From Candidatus Woesearchaeota archaeon (lineage in GTDB: Archaea > Nanobdellota > Nanobdellia > Woesearchaeales > GW2011-AR9): DNA of 33,922 nucleotides. The notes beneath the pieces were generated by a model. The model ran no database searches and was not told where the DNA came from. It saw nothing but the letters and a program-made list of their open reading frames with translations. Positions 22,247-30,525 of the stretch are shown here, piece by piece. The number at the start of each line of letters is the position of its first letter. Position 1 is the stretch's first letter. The position numbers and the translations under genes were made by a program. The stretch spans positions 1-33,922 of the forward strand of contig JACPCD010000009.1 of the NCBI GenBank assembly GCA_016179955.1, given 5' to 3'.

Positions 22247-24613
22247 ATGTTTTTTCTTACCTACGTTGAGCCAGTCAATCTGCAGCAGGGAACGGAAACA
22301 CTCTTCTTCGTCCGGGAGCAGTCTCCCGCAGGCAATCGTTCGCACGTGGTTATACACAATATCTCTCATTATTTCTTTACACCCCCATTGCTTCACGATG
22401 ATGTAAGTGCACTCACGGAAAAATTGAAAAAAAGTATACCTGAAAATATGATCTTAGAGGAAAAGAGATATAACGCTCGGCGTTCTTTTGTACGTATAGC
22501 TGGCAGCAAAGAAGACCTCCCCTTGCTGCCGGCGTTGTTCCATCCTCAAAATGAGCCGGTTAATTCTCCTTCTCGACAACTGCGCTGGATATACTCGCCG
22601 GGGTTGCTGCTGGAAAGTCCCGATAAAATTCCGACCCCAGACGATATTCTTAGCGGACGAGTTCATCGCCAGTACGCGCCACTGGAAGCATTAGTGAATG
22701 ATTCTGCTGCCGTTATTGATATTGAGATGGAAGGCTGGCAGAAAGGTCAGGAGCACATCTTCATGGCCGTCTACCTCAGCCCGCACCAGAAGATTATCTT
22801 TCATGATCTCCCTTTTGACCAGCAAGAGCAGGAAGGATTTTTATTACAGCAATTTTCCTCACCCCAAGATTTAGGGGAAAAATTAACCAGACTTTTGCAT
22901 GAAGACGATCCGTTATGGATTTATGGGCACAATGTTATGAAGTATGACCAACTCAAGATTCGGGATTGCACTGGTGCGTATTTTCCAGCGACGGACGGGC
23001 ATTATCCGGTGACCAAGTCAACCCAGGGTTTAGGCAGAGTTCTTACCAAAGGGCGGTTTACCCTCGATACGTACGCCTATTATTTTAATTATGGCAACTT
23101 ACTCGCGAACGGCAGCCTGGGGACGCTCTCATTACAAAAGCGGCCGTTGAGTCATGCACAGCAGGCTCTTCGAGTGGCTGAGGCACGGCGGGGCAATAGT
23201 GATGCCTTTCAAGAGTTGGTGCAGTATTGCATTGGGGACGGTCTTGCTTCTTTAGAGCTGGCGGAAGGCGTTAAAGAATCAGCCAGCCGGATCGCGCTCC
23301 ATTTTCGGACGTCTCCCGATAGAGTCTGTACCGCGGGCAAGAGTACCACTGCCGAAGACTATTGGCAGCGGCGGCACTTCCTGATTAAAGGCACGTCTCC
23401 CCGCAGCTGGCGGACACGGGAAAAACCGTTTTCGCTTGATCAGCTAACCAATTCTCTCTTGACGAAGGGATTCGTCCCCGGCATTATTGATGACGTGCAC
23501 GTTCTTTATCTTACTCCGTTTATTGCAGGTACTCGTGATATGCTGGTTCGCCGGGCGGCAATGCTACGGCAAGGAATTGAAAAGACAGATCCCTGGGGGC
23601 AGTATGCACTGCTGCGGGCCTTGAATGCTGATATTTCCTTTCTGGTGCAGGAATATGAACGGATCGTGGGTGATGTTGAAGGCGCCCATTTTCGTGCTCC
23701 TCCCTCTGAATACAGTGAGCAAGAAAAGGCAGCGCTCTACTGCCTGTTCCGATATCAACAGATTCGCTCCATTGATGCTGATAAAAGCTATCCAGCAGAC
23801 CCCTTGAGTTTTGCTTCGCGGGTTGCGGCAGCTATTACTCGTACCAATGCTGCCTTGAGCCAGTACACTCCCATTAACCAAGGCTCTACTCTTACCTTTG
23901 TCCGGGGCAATGTTGAGGTGCAGCAACTGGAAGAATCAGGTTATGGCTGTTCTTTCGGTCAGGGAAAAGTGTTATCGTTACGTCCTGGCTGCGTTATTGC
24001 TAATCCTTTCCACGAGACCAATCCGGCCCGGTTTATGTACCAGGGCTATAGTTTTGAAAAAGGGAGAAAAAGTAATTTTGAGAAACGAGTGGTTAAGGAA
24101 ATGCTTACACAGCTTTTTGCCGGTGAGCGTGTTGATTCCATTCGGGCGTATCTCGATGGGGAAGTGAGCGATTTTAGTGCTGGCAGAAAACCTGATGAAG
24201 AGTATTATATTACTGGGAAAACCAGAACGTATTATCTTTCTGAGCTGACCAGAGTGCTGGAGCAGCGCTCGGAAAAGAGTAATCATCATATTCCTCTCGC
24301 TGCGTTGCAGCGCTATCGAAAAGTATCGCGTCGTTTGGGAAATACACTTTCTCCTTCGACCAGGAAAGAGCTTCAGGCGATACTGGAGCAGTGCCGCAGG
24401 GACTTTTCCTTTCCCTATCTGGACGAATTGTGGGAGAAAGTACAGCATCCTTTTCCGCCCACTCTCAATTTAATGATTGATGAGCTTGGCCGGTTAATGC
24501 CGGTGCCCATGGCTGCTGCTCCCGGACTTTCTCAATATGCTGCGAAGGTGCGAAAGCATTTGGCGGAGTTTTATGCGATATTAAAGCCGGCACAACGAAC
24601 GCTGGGGTGGTGA
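22247..24613 (+). CDS. B-family DNA polymerase homologue, polymerase site degenerate
   Basis: 788 residues, about the length of archaeal PolB. The N-terminal domain starts MFFLTYVEPVNLQQGTETLF. The 3'-5' exonuclease is intact by motif: Exo I VIDIEMEG (Asp158, Glu160), Exo II GHNVMKYDQLKI (Asn229, Asp234) and Exo III YCIGDGLASLEL (Tyr327, Asp331). In the palm, the SLYPS motif A region reads DDVHVLYLTPFI, motif B is at best LLRALNADISF, and no YGDTDS motif C exists; FVRGNVEVQQ occupies about that place. The thumb-like end (EKRVVKEMLTQLFAGERVDS, RKPDEEYYITGK) is still family-like. It resembles the inactivated archaeal PolBs. A TATA-like box lies near 22172-22182 or 22223-22231. Confidence 0.8.
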   Translation: MFFLTYVEPVNLQQGTETLFFVREQSPAGNRSHVVIHNISHYFFTPPLLHDDVSALTEKLKKSIPENMILEEKRYNARRSFVRIAGSKEDLPLLPALFHPQNEPVNSPSRQLRWIYSPGLLLESPDKIPTPDDILSGRVHRQYAPLEALVNDSAAVIDIEMEGWQKGQEHIFMAVYLSPHQKIIFHDLPFDQQEQEGFLLQQFSSPQDLGEKLTRLLHEDDPLWIYGHNVMKYDQLKIRDCTGAYFPATDGHYPVTKSTQGLGRVLTKGRFTLDTYAYYFNYGNLLANGSLGTLSLQKRPLSHAQQALRVAEARRGNSDAFQELVQYCIGDGLASLELAEGVKESASRIALHFRTSPDRVCTAGKSTTAEDYWQRRHFLIKGTSPRSWRTREKPFSLDQLTNSLLTKGFVPGIIDDVHVLYLTPFIAGTRDMLVRRAAMLRQGIEKTDPWGQYALLRALNADISFLVQEYERIVGDVEGAHFRAPPSEYSEQEKAALYCLFRYQQIRSIDADKSYPADPLSFASRVAAAITRTNAALSQYTPINQGSTLTFVRGNVEVQQLEESGYGCSFGQGKVLSLRPGCVIANPFHETNPARFMYQGYSFEKGRKSNFEKRVVKEMLTQLFAGERVDSIRAYLDGEVSDFSAGRKPDEEYYITGKTRTYYLSELTRVLEQRSEKSNHHIPLAALQRYRKVSRRLGNTLSPSTRKELQAILEQCRRDFSFPYLDELWEKVQHPFPPTLNLMIDELGRLMPVPMAAAPGLSQYAAKVRKHLAEFYAILKPAQRTLGW

Positions 24614-24650
24614 GCAAACTTATATATAACCCGGAGCTTATAGTATTCTT

Positions 24651-25352
24651 ATGGCCACCTTCACCTATCAGGAACGCTTTAAGACCATTAAAGGCGTCTT
24701 TGATGAACATACCAATCGGGTGCTGTTTGAGCTGCACAGCCAGGGGCATTTTGACGAGTTAGTGTCGCCGCTGAAAGTCGGCAAGGAAAGCAATGTCTTC
24801 ATTGCCCTTAAAGGGAAGAAAAAAGTCATCGTGAAAATTTACCACTTGCAGAACTCTAACTTCAATAAGATGTTTAGTTATATCCGAGTTGATCCCCGCC
24901 ATATCTACCTGCAGCATCGTTCCCGGGAAATAATCTTTGCCTGGACCCAGCGGGAATATGCCAACCTGCTGCGGGCCGAAAAAGCCCGAATTAATGTTCC
25001 AGAGCCGTTGACGGTAAAAAATAACGTGTTAGTCGAGGAGATGATTGGCGATCCCGCGCCGCAGCTGAAAGACGCTTTTCCGGCTGATCCAGTTTATTTT
25101 TTTGATACAGTGATTGCCCAAATCCAAAGATTATACGCTGCGGGATTGGTCCATGGGGATCTTTCGGCGTTTAACATCCTGAATTGGGATGAAAAGCCCT
25201 ATTTCATTGACTTTTCGCAAGCGACCTTAACCAAGACGCCCAATGCCCAAGAACTGCTGGAACGCGATGTGAAAAATGTCCTGCAGTTTTTTAAGAAACT
25301 GGGAATTAAAGCTGAATTTGCACAAACTTTAAAAAAAATCACCCGTAAATGA
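24651..25352 (+). CDS. rio1: RIO1-type serine protein kinase
   Basis: 233 residues. RIO1 kinases/ATPases act in late maturation of the small ribosomal subunit. A winged-helix-like start is followed by the kinase domain: nucleotide loop VGKESNVF (about 43-50), ATP-binding Lys in VIVKIYHL, catalytic loop LVHGDLSAFNIL and metal-binding FIDFSQAT. All key residues are present. TTATATATAACC at about 24619-24630 lies 26 nt before the ATG. The gene overlaps the following KH gene by four bases, matching the conserved archaeal pairing of RIO1 with Pno1/Dim2. Confidence 0.94.
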   Translation: MATFTYQERFKTIKGVFDEHTNRVLFELHSQGHFDELVSPLKVGKESNVFIALKGKKKVIVKIYHLQNSNFNKMFSYIRVDPRHIYLQHRSREIIFAWTQREYANLLRAEKARINVPEPLTVKNNVLVEEMIGDPAPQLKDAFPADPVYFFDTVIAQIQRLYAAGLVHGDLSAFNILNWDEKPYFIDFSQATLTKTPNAQELLERDVKNVLQFFKKLGIKAEFAQTLKKITRK

Positions 25353-25885
25353 CCCTCATGGAAGAATTCGCCTATGAATGGAAAATCCCGGAAGAACGAG
25401 TCGCGGTTCTGATAGGGGCAGCAGGCAGCACTAAAAAGATGCTGGAGCAACAGACCAAATGCACTATTGCTGTTTCCAAAGAAGGTGATGTTTCCATCAC
25501 CGGCGAGGATGCGTTGATGCTTTATACCACGCGAGAGATAGTCCGGGCCATTGGCAGAGGGTTTAATCCCAAGATTGCCTTACTGCTGTTGAAAACGGAT
25601 TATGCCTTAGAGATGATTGACATGAAAGATATTGCGGGGAAAAACAAGAATACCATGGAGAGACTCAAGGGTAGAGTAATCGGCACCGGTGGCAAATCGC
25701 GGGAAGAAATTGAGCGCTTGACTGACACGCACATTTCGGTGTATGGCAAGACTATCGGCATCATTGGCGAGGTCGAGCATGTTTCTCTAGCCCGGGACGC
25801 AGTGGCGATGCTGCTGCAGGGGTCGATGCACAAGACGGTGTACCAGTATTTAGAGAAGAAAAAGAAGGAGATATTGTTTGGGTGA
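25349..25885 (+). CDS. Pno1/Dim2-like KH-domain protein
   Basis: 178 residues with two KH domains. The first includes VLIGAAGSTKKMLEQQTKCT (GxxG as GAAG) and the second GRVIGTGGKSREEIERLTDT (GTGG). This is the archaeal homologue of Pno1/Dim2, which binds the 3' end of pre-16S rRNA during small-subunit assembly. The ATG overlaps the rio1 stop, so the two are made together, consistent with a shared ribosome-assembly task. A start at Met4 is also possible. Confidence 0.9.
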   Translation: MTLMEEFAYEWKIPEERVAVLIGAAGSTKKMLEQQTKCTIAVSKEGDVSITGEDALMLYTTREIVRAIGRGFNPKIALLLLKTDYALEMIDMKDIAGKNKNTMERLKGRVIGTGGKSREEIERLTDTHISVYGKTIGIIGEVEHVSLARDAVAMLLQGSMHKTVYQYLEKKKKEILFG

Positions 25886-25921
25886 AAATCGATTAAACGA
25901 GGTTGTACCTTGGACCACGTC

Positions 25922-26062
25922 ATGATGTTAACAATGGAACGATTTAAGTCAGAATTGAAAAAGAAAAAGCCGCCGTTCACCAGTTTGGCGAAACCCACTC
26001 ACTGGGGCGAGGGCAGTGAGCACCTTAGCGAGCAGATTGATGAAATTCTGTATGGTGAGTGA
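25922..26062 (+). CDS. 46-residue antitoxin-like orphan protein
   Basis: The frame reads MMLTMERFKSELKKKKPPFT, then SLAKPTHWGEGSEHLSEQID and EILYGE. The basic helix followed by a G-G..L....DE.LYG ending looks like the toxin-binding part of VapB-type antitoxins (compare the common GIG..G..DLA..HDE pattern). No PIN toxin follows. The start could also be TTG 25910 or ATG 25934; GAGG lies at 25899-25902. Codon use looks coding, but identity is tentative. Confidence 0.5.
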   Translation: MMLTMERFKSELKKKKPPFTSLAKPTHWGEGSEHLSEQIDEILYGE

Positions 26063-26174
26063 AATATTCAGATATTTCATTTTTTAATAATACAACCCCA
26101 TAATAAAAATAAATTCTGGCAAAAAAAGCAACTCACCACAATCCTTATAAACCACTTCTTTTTTTCTATAATTC

Positions 26175-27920
26175 ATGGCCGAGCGGACTGCCGAAGAATT
26201 AGCCAAGAAACAACGGGAAATCAGCATCGCTGAGTTCTTTGAGAAAAACCGCCACCTCCTGGGTTTTGATAATCCGCGGAAAGCCCTGCTTATGGCCGTG
26301 AAAGAAGCCGTGGATAATTCGCTAGATGCCTGCGAGGAAGCCCGCATCCTGCCGGAAGTCAACATTGAAATCCTGAAGCTGGATGAAAAACGCTATCGGA
26401 TGGTCGTGGAAGATAATGGTCCGGGCATCGTGCGCAAGCAAATCCCCAAGATCTTTGCCAAACTGTTATACGGCTCCAAGTTCCATAAACTTTCCGCGAC
26501 CCGCGGCCAGCAAGGAATTGGTATTTCTGCTGCGGTTCTCTACGGGCAACTTACCACTGGCAAGCCCGCTATTATTCTTTCCAAAACTGCGTCGGGTGAT
26601 ACCGCCCACAAGTTCAAGCTGAAAATCAACACGCAGACGAACAATCCGGACATTCTGGAAGATACCGAAGAAGAATGGCCGGGAAAAGAGCACGGCATCC
26701 GGGTGGAGATTGAGATGGAAGGTGAATATCTCAAAGGCCGCCAGTCAGTGGATGAGTATCTGAAAGAGACGGCTATTGTTAATCCTCATGCCACTCTCAT
26801 TTATACCAATCCGGAAGCAGAGCAAATAATCTTTCCCCGGGTGGTACAGCAATTGCCACCGGAAGCCAAGGAAATTCAGCCCCATCCCTATGGTGTGGAA
26901 TTAGGAATGCTGATCAAGATGCTGGAGAATACCGAGGCTAAGACCTTACAGCAGTTCCTCACGACGGAGTTTGTCCGCGTCGGTCCGGGAACGGCTAAGG
27001 AAATTTGCGCCAACAGTGCTTTACTTCCTAATACCAAACCCAAAGAAGTGAGTAGGGAATTAGCGGAGAATCTCTATAAAGGAATTCAAAAAACTAAAAT
27101 CATTGCTCCCCCTACTGATTGCATTTCTCCTATTGGCGAGGAGCAGCTGGAAGGGGGCTTGCGCAAGGAAATCAATGCGGAGTTTTATTGCGCCACGACC
27201 CGGCCGCCGGAAGTGTATCGGGGAAATCCATTTATTATAGAAGCGGCAATTGCGTTTGGCGGGGAGCAGGATGCCGAATCGACGGTTCGTATCCTGCGCT
27301 TTGCCAACCGCGTTCCGTTGTTGTATCAGCAAGGAGCGTGCGCCATCATTAATTCCATTACCAATACGGCCTGGAGGAATTATGGGTTGCAGCAAAGCAA
27401 TGGGGCACTGCCCAGTGGACCATGCACAATAGTGGTGCACATGACCTCCGTCTGGGTGCCTTTTACCTCTGAATCGAAAGAAGCGTTGGCGCACTATCCG
27501 GAAATCATCAAAGAAGTGAAGCTGGCGCTGCAGGAATGTGGACGTAAATTATCAATGTATGTCAACAAGAAGCGGCGCATTGGCGATGAAGCCAAGAAGC
27601 GCAGTTATATCGAAAAATATATTCCTCACGTGGCTGATGCCTTACGGGAAATTACCGCGGGAACTGTTCAGGAGCAGAAACAGCTGGAAGACAACCTGTA
27701 TGAAATCCTGGAGCAGGAGCGGGGAGAGCTGGAAGAACTGAGCATTGATAATCCGGATTATGACCCTGAGTTTGCCAAGATCGGGCAAGAGGAAGAGCCG
27801 GCCGATGATGGCTCTTTCACCGAAGAGACGAAGGGCATGAAAGAAAGTAAAGATAATAAAGACAAAAAAGAAAAGAAAGATATGAAAGATACGAAAGGCA
27901 AACAGACTAAATTAAAGTAA
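26175..27920 (+). CDS. top6B: DNA topoisomerase VI subunit B
   Basis: 581 residues. Subunit B is the ATPase of the type IIB enzyme that passes one duplex through another; it forms an A2B2 complex with subunit A. The GHKL domain shows [16 protein letters not shown] (Mg-binding Asn), [28 protein letters not shown] (ATP lid) and the transducer domain to about residue 480, including the switch Lys region near MYVNKKRR. The end is a low-complexity Lys/Asp/Glu tail. CCTTATAAACC at 26142-26152 lies about 28 nt before the ATG. Only 1 nt separates it from top6A. Confidence 0.96.
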   Translation: MAERTAEELAKKQREISIAEFFEKNRHLLGFDNPRKALLMAVKEAVDNSLDACEEARILPEVNIEILKLDEKRYRMVVEDNGPGIVRKQIPKIFAKLLYGSKFHKLSATRGQQGIGISAAVLYGQLTTGKPAIILSKTASGDTAHKFKLKINTQTNNPDILEDTEEEWPGKEHGIRVEIEMEGEYLKGRQSVDEYLKETAIVNPHATLIYTNPEAEQIIFPRVVQQLPPEAKEIQPHPYGVELGMLIKMLENTEAKTLQQFLTTEFVRVGPGTAKEICANSALLPNTKPKEVSRELAENLYKGIQKTKIIAPPTDCISPIGEEQLEGGLRKEINAEFYCATTRPPEVYRGNPFIIEAAIAFGGEQDAESTVRILRFANRVPLLYQQGACAIINSITNTAWRNYGLQQSNGALPSGPCTIVVHMTSVWVPFTSESKEALAHYPEIIKEVKLALQECGRKLSMYVNKKRRIGDEAKKRSYIEKYIPHVADALREITAGTVQEQKQLEDNLYEILEQERGELEELSIDNPDYDPEFAKIGQEEEPADDGSFTEETKGMKESKDNKDKKEKKDMKDTKGKQTKLK

Positions 27921-27921
27921 G

Positions 27922-29031
27922 ATGGCTAAAAAAACGTTACCCAAAGAGAATCAAGACGTAGTCGCGAAAATCGTAGACACGGCCACGGAAATGAAACAGA
28001 AGATCAAGCAGCTCAAGCAGCCTCAGCTGAAAATTCCGCTGCGGGCGCTGAGTAATGTCGAATATGATCTTAAAGCAGGCTATTTCAAACTGTTGCGGCA
28101 GATCAAGGCACGGACGTTGACTGCGTCTACCATCCGAACGTTTGCCCAGACGCTGCGGATGATGGGCTTATCCAAACAGCTGGTGGAGACGGATGACATT
28201 GCGACCAAAAGGGAAGCCTATTACGTGAGCAAGAACTGGGGGGATGCCCGATTCTTGGAGCAGCCGGAATCCGACACGGTCATGGACGATATTGAAGCGA
28301 TGATGCAGGTTAACCGGGAACGGATCGGATTCATTCCGGAAGAGAAAGGGGGTGATGTGGCGGGAGAGTTAGTCGTTATCGACCAAGATGCCGATACGGG
28401 CAAAGAATTGCGCATTGACTGCACCAAGTTTGGCTCGGGTGCGTATTCGGTGCCGAGCAGCTGCGAGCACCTAAAGTTTGAAACGAAAGCAAAATTTGTC
28501 TTAGCCATTGAAACCAGTGGTATGTTTGAGCGGCTGAACAAGCACCGCTATTGGAGGACTGCTAACTGTATCCTCATTTCTATGGGGGGAGTGCCTACTC
28601 GTGCATGCCGGCGTTTCATCCGCATGCTGGCCGATCAGCAGAAATTGCCGGTGTACGTCTTTACCGACGGTGATCCGTACGGGTTTGGTTCGATTTACCG
28701 CACTTTAAAGGTTGGTTCCGGCAACGCTGCCCATATCAATGAATATTTTTGCGTTCCTCAGGCCACATTTTTAGGTGTTACACCCCAAGATATTATTGAC
28801 TATAAACTGCCCACACATCCGCTGAAGGAGGTGGACGTCAAAAAAATAAAAGATTTAGTAAAGAATGATCCTTTCATCAAGCACCACAAAGAATGGCAAA
28901 AAGCCTTAGACCAGATGGCCAAGATGAAGGTGCGCGCGGAACAGCAAGCCTTGGCGAAGCATGGATTGAACTTCGTGATGGAAAAATACTTGCCGGACAA
29001 GCTGAAAAACCAAAAAACATGGCTGCCGTAA
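27922..29031 (+). CDS. top6A: DNA topoisomerase VI subunit A
   Basis: 369 residues, the Spo11-related DNA-cutting subunit of topoisomerase VI. The 5Y-CAP winged helix carries the catalytic Tyr in KREAYYVSKNWG (Tyr100 or 101). The toprim domain has the Glu in LAIETSGMFERL and the DxD in YVFTDGDPYGFGS, both needed for metal binding. Length and motifs are normal. It directly follows top6B, giving a stoichiometric operon. The 3' end overlaps the next gene's most likely ATG by 13 nt. Confidence 0.96.
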   Translation: MAKKTLPKENQDVVAKIVDTATEMKQKIKQLKQPQLKIPLRALSNVEYDLKAGYFKLLRQIKARTLTASTIRTFAQTLRMMGLSKQLVETDDIATKREAYYVSKNWGDARFLEQPESDTVMDDIEAMMQVNRERIGFIPEEKGGDVAGELVVIDQDADTGKELRIDCTKFGSGAYSVPSSCEHLKFETKAKFVLAIETSGMFERLNKHRYWRTANCILISMGGVPTRACRRFIRMLADQQKLPVYVFTDGDPYGFGSIYRTLKVGSGNAAHINEYFCVPQATFLGVTPQDIIDYKLPTHPLKEVDVKKIKDLVKNDPFIKHHKEWQKALDQMAKMKVRAEQQALAKHGLNFVMEKYLPDKLKNQKTWLP

Positions 29032-29678
29032 AAGAAAGTATCCTTGTTATTGGAAATTGCGCCGGGTTTAAAACCCTGTACTTTAGGGCGCAATTTTCAA
29101 TCCCGAAAATCGCACGATTAAATACCTCAGGATTTAGCCCGAGGATTAGTGCGATTTTCGTTATTGGTGTGGCGTTGCTGTTGGTAGCATGTAGCAAATC
29201 AACTGCTACGGCAGTGATAGAAACTTCAGCCGGCACCTTTACTCTCGAATTATCTGATAAGACTCCCCGAACCACTCAAAATTTCATCGACCTGGTGAAC
29301 AAAGGATTTTATGATGGCACTACATTTCATCGTGTCATTCCTGAATTTATGATTCAGGGAGGCGATCCGCTGACTCGAGACCCAGCGCAGAAGTTTCGCT
29401 GGGGCACCGGCGGACCGGGCTATGAGATTGAGGATGAGTTTAGTCCGGAACTTAATAATGTTCGAGGTACCATCTCTATGGCCAATCACGGGCCGAATAC
29501 CGGCGGCAGCCAGTTTTTCATTAACGTCGTTGATAATACATATCTTGACAATAAACATGCGGTCTTTGGAACAGTCTTTTCGGGCATGGACGTGGTGGAT
29601 AAGATTTCATTAGTCTCCACGGATGCGCAGAACCGCCCGTTGGAAGATGTGACTGTCCTTTCGGTGAAAATTAAATAG
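29019..29678 (+). CDS. Cyclophilin-type peptidyl-prolyl isomerase, lipoprotein
   Basis: 219 residues from the ATG at 29019. The C-terminal 165 residues are a bacterial/archaeal-type cyclophilin that speeds proline isomerisation: FYDGTTFHRVIPEFMIQGGD holds the catalytic Arg, GTISMANHGPNTGGSQFFIN the hydrophobic pocket and NKHAVFGTVFSGMDVVDKIS the end. Before it comes ISAIFVIGVALLLVACSK, a signal helix with lipobox LVAC, so the enzyme is probably lipid-anchored outside. The 40 residues before that helix are unusual for a signal peptide and are encoded across two perfect inverted repeats. No other ATG, GTG or TTG precedes the helix in frame, so the true start is uncertain. Confidence 0.85.
   Translation: MAAVKESILVIGNCAGFKTLYFRAQFSIPKIARLNTSGFSPRISAIFVIGVALLLVACSKSTATAVIETSAGTFTLELSDKTPRTTQNFIDLVNKGFYDGTTFHRVIPEFMIQGGDPLTRDPAQKFRWGTGGPGYEIEDEFSPELNNVRGTISMANHGPNTGGSQFFINVVDNTYLDNKHAVFGTVFSGMDVVDKISLVSTDAQNRPLEDVTVLSVKIK
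29054..29160. repeat. Two perfect inverted repeats at the top6A-cyclophilin junction
   Basis: AAATTGCGCC (29054-29063) pairs with 29087-29096, enclosing the near-palindrome GGGTTTAAAACCC (29064-29076). CGAAAATCGCAC (29104-29115) pairs perfectly with 29149-29160; its loop contains the TATA-like GATTAAATACC. The pair lies in what would be the coding start of the cyclophilin gene. It may be a terminator plus promoter, or a remnant of a small mobile element. Confidence 0.55.
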
Positions 29679-29715
29679 ATTTTAGATTTTTTTCACTGAC
29701 TATTTATCAAATCAT

Positions 29716-29723
29716 CTTCTTTC
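29716..29723 (+). repeat. 8-bp target-site duplication, left copy
   Basis: CTTCTTTC, repeated exactly at 29857-29864 on the other side of the inverted-repeat element. Confidence 0.8.
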
Positions 29724-29856
29724 GTATTTGTTTAGCACCTTCGAAATTCCCGAGGATTTTTTGGAGGAGAGACATCCCCGTAGGGGGCAAGTCCCCCTGT
29801 CTCTCTCATAGTTATTTTCCTATAGAATTTCGACCTTTGGGGTGCTAAACAAATAC
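29724..29856. mobile_element. 133-bp MITE-like element
   Basis: Perfect 16-bp terminal inverted repeats, GTATTTGTTTAGCACC at 29724-29739 and its complement at 29841-29856, flanked by an exact 8-bp direct repeat CTTCTTTC. Inner complementary pairs continue inward: TCGAAATTC/GAATTTCGA (29741-29749 and 29825-29833), GAGAGACA/TGTCTCTC (29767-29774 and 29798-29805) and GGGGG/CCCCC. It has no reading frame of its own. It lies between two converging genes and supplies the last three codons and the stop of the minus-strand gene. It would need a transposase from elsewhere; 8-bp duplications occur with IS66, IS256 and ISL3 types. Confidence 0.8.
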
Positions 29857-30471
29857 CTTCTTTCCAATAATCATCTCCCCATAGGCACTTAATGCTGCCG
29901 GCACTTCAAAAGTACGCAAGGACACCTGCCGAAAGCCGGAATCACTAATGATAAAACCGCCGGAGCGAAGTTGCGCAAAGACGTTTTCCTCGTAGAATGG
30001 TTCTGCCGATTTCATGATGCGAAAAGCCTTTTCGAAATAAATGTCGTACGGTGGAATCGCTGGAAGTATCTTGAAAATGTTGCCGGCCATTCCCTCTACT
30101 TTGATTAACAGCGAGTTCCAATAGAAAGAGAATGAATTCTGATGTTCGCTGAACGAAATTCCCACGTCATCCAAGACTGCTTTGATGGTCGGCAGCGGAA
30201 GATTCAAATCTATCAACAGCAGCCGTGCCTGGCGAAGCGTTGGAAATAAAGACGCAAGGTACAGGCAGGGGGTTATTATATCTGCGCCGCAGCCGGGATA
30301 CAGTATGGTACACTCCTTCTGGTCAAACGAAGGAATGGCTGAAAGCTGTTTTAACGCCAGGTATTCTTCCTGGAAGACGTACTGCTGCACCTTTTGCAGG
30401 TTCGGGGTGGTGTGGGGATTTATTCCCCTGGGACTGACCCAATGGGAAGGAAAAGTAATCAATTGGCTCAT
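29845..30471 (-). CDS. Methyltransferase-like Rossmann-fold protein, 3' end altered by a MITE
   Basis: 208 residues. The centre looks like a class I SAM-dependent methyltransferase: CTILYPGCGADIITP is a plausible SAM loop, LLLIDLNLP the acidic strand-2 end and YDIYFEKAFRIMKS a motif IV region, followed by SGGFIISDSGF. The substrate is unknown and the motif is divergent, so activity is uncertain. The ATG follows a strong GGAGGAG and lies about 25 nt from a TATA-like box shared with the divergent lipoprotein gene. The C-terminal VFV and stop come from the terminal repeat of the inserted element; without it the protein would end MI. Confidence 0.72.
   Translation of the reverse strand: MSQLITFPSHWVSPRGINPHTTPNLQKVQQYVFQEEYLALKQLSAIPSFDQKECTILYPGCGADIITPCLYLASLFPTLRQARLLLIDLNLPLPTIKAVLDDVGISFSEHQNSFSFYWNSLLIKVEGMAGNIFKILPAIPPYDIYFEKAFRIMKSAEPFYEENVFAQLRSGGFIISDSGFRQVSLRTFEVPAALSAYGEMIIGKKVFV
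29857..29864 (+). repeat. 8-bp target-site duplication, right copy
   Basis: CTTCTTTC, identical to 29716-29723. It lies inside the 3' end of the minus-strand gene and encodes its AAG AAG codons. Confidence 0.8.
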
Positions 30472-30490
30472 TGTCTCTCCTCCGCTAACG

Positions 30491-30503
30491 AAATATTTAA
30501 AAG
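30491..30503. promoter_or_regulatory. Shared divergent TATA region
   Basis: AAATATTTAAAAG is nearly symmetric. On the plus strand TTTAAAAG lies 27 nt before the lipoprotein ATG at 30526. On the minus strand CTTTTAAATATTT lies about 25 nt before the methyltransferase-like ATG at 30471. Both genes probably start from it. Confidence 0.6.
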
Positions 30504-30525
30504 TTACTTCTCTTTACGGGAAGAT

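Noticed and set aside
22167-22406. Short frames on both strands at the polymerase-like gene start
   Set aside because: They overlap the N-terminus that aligns with B-family polymerases and have no independent signals.
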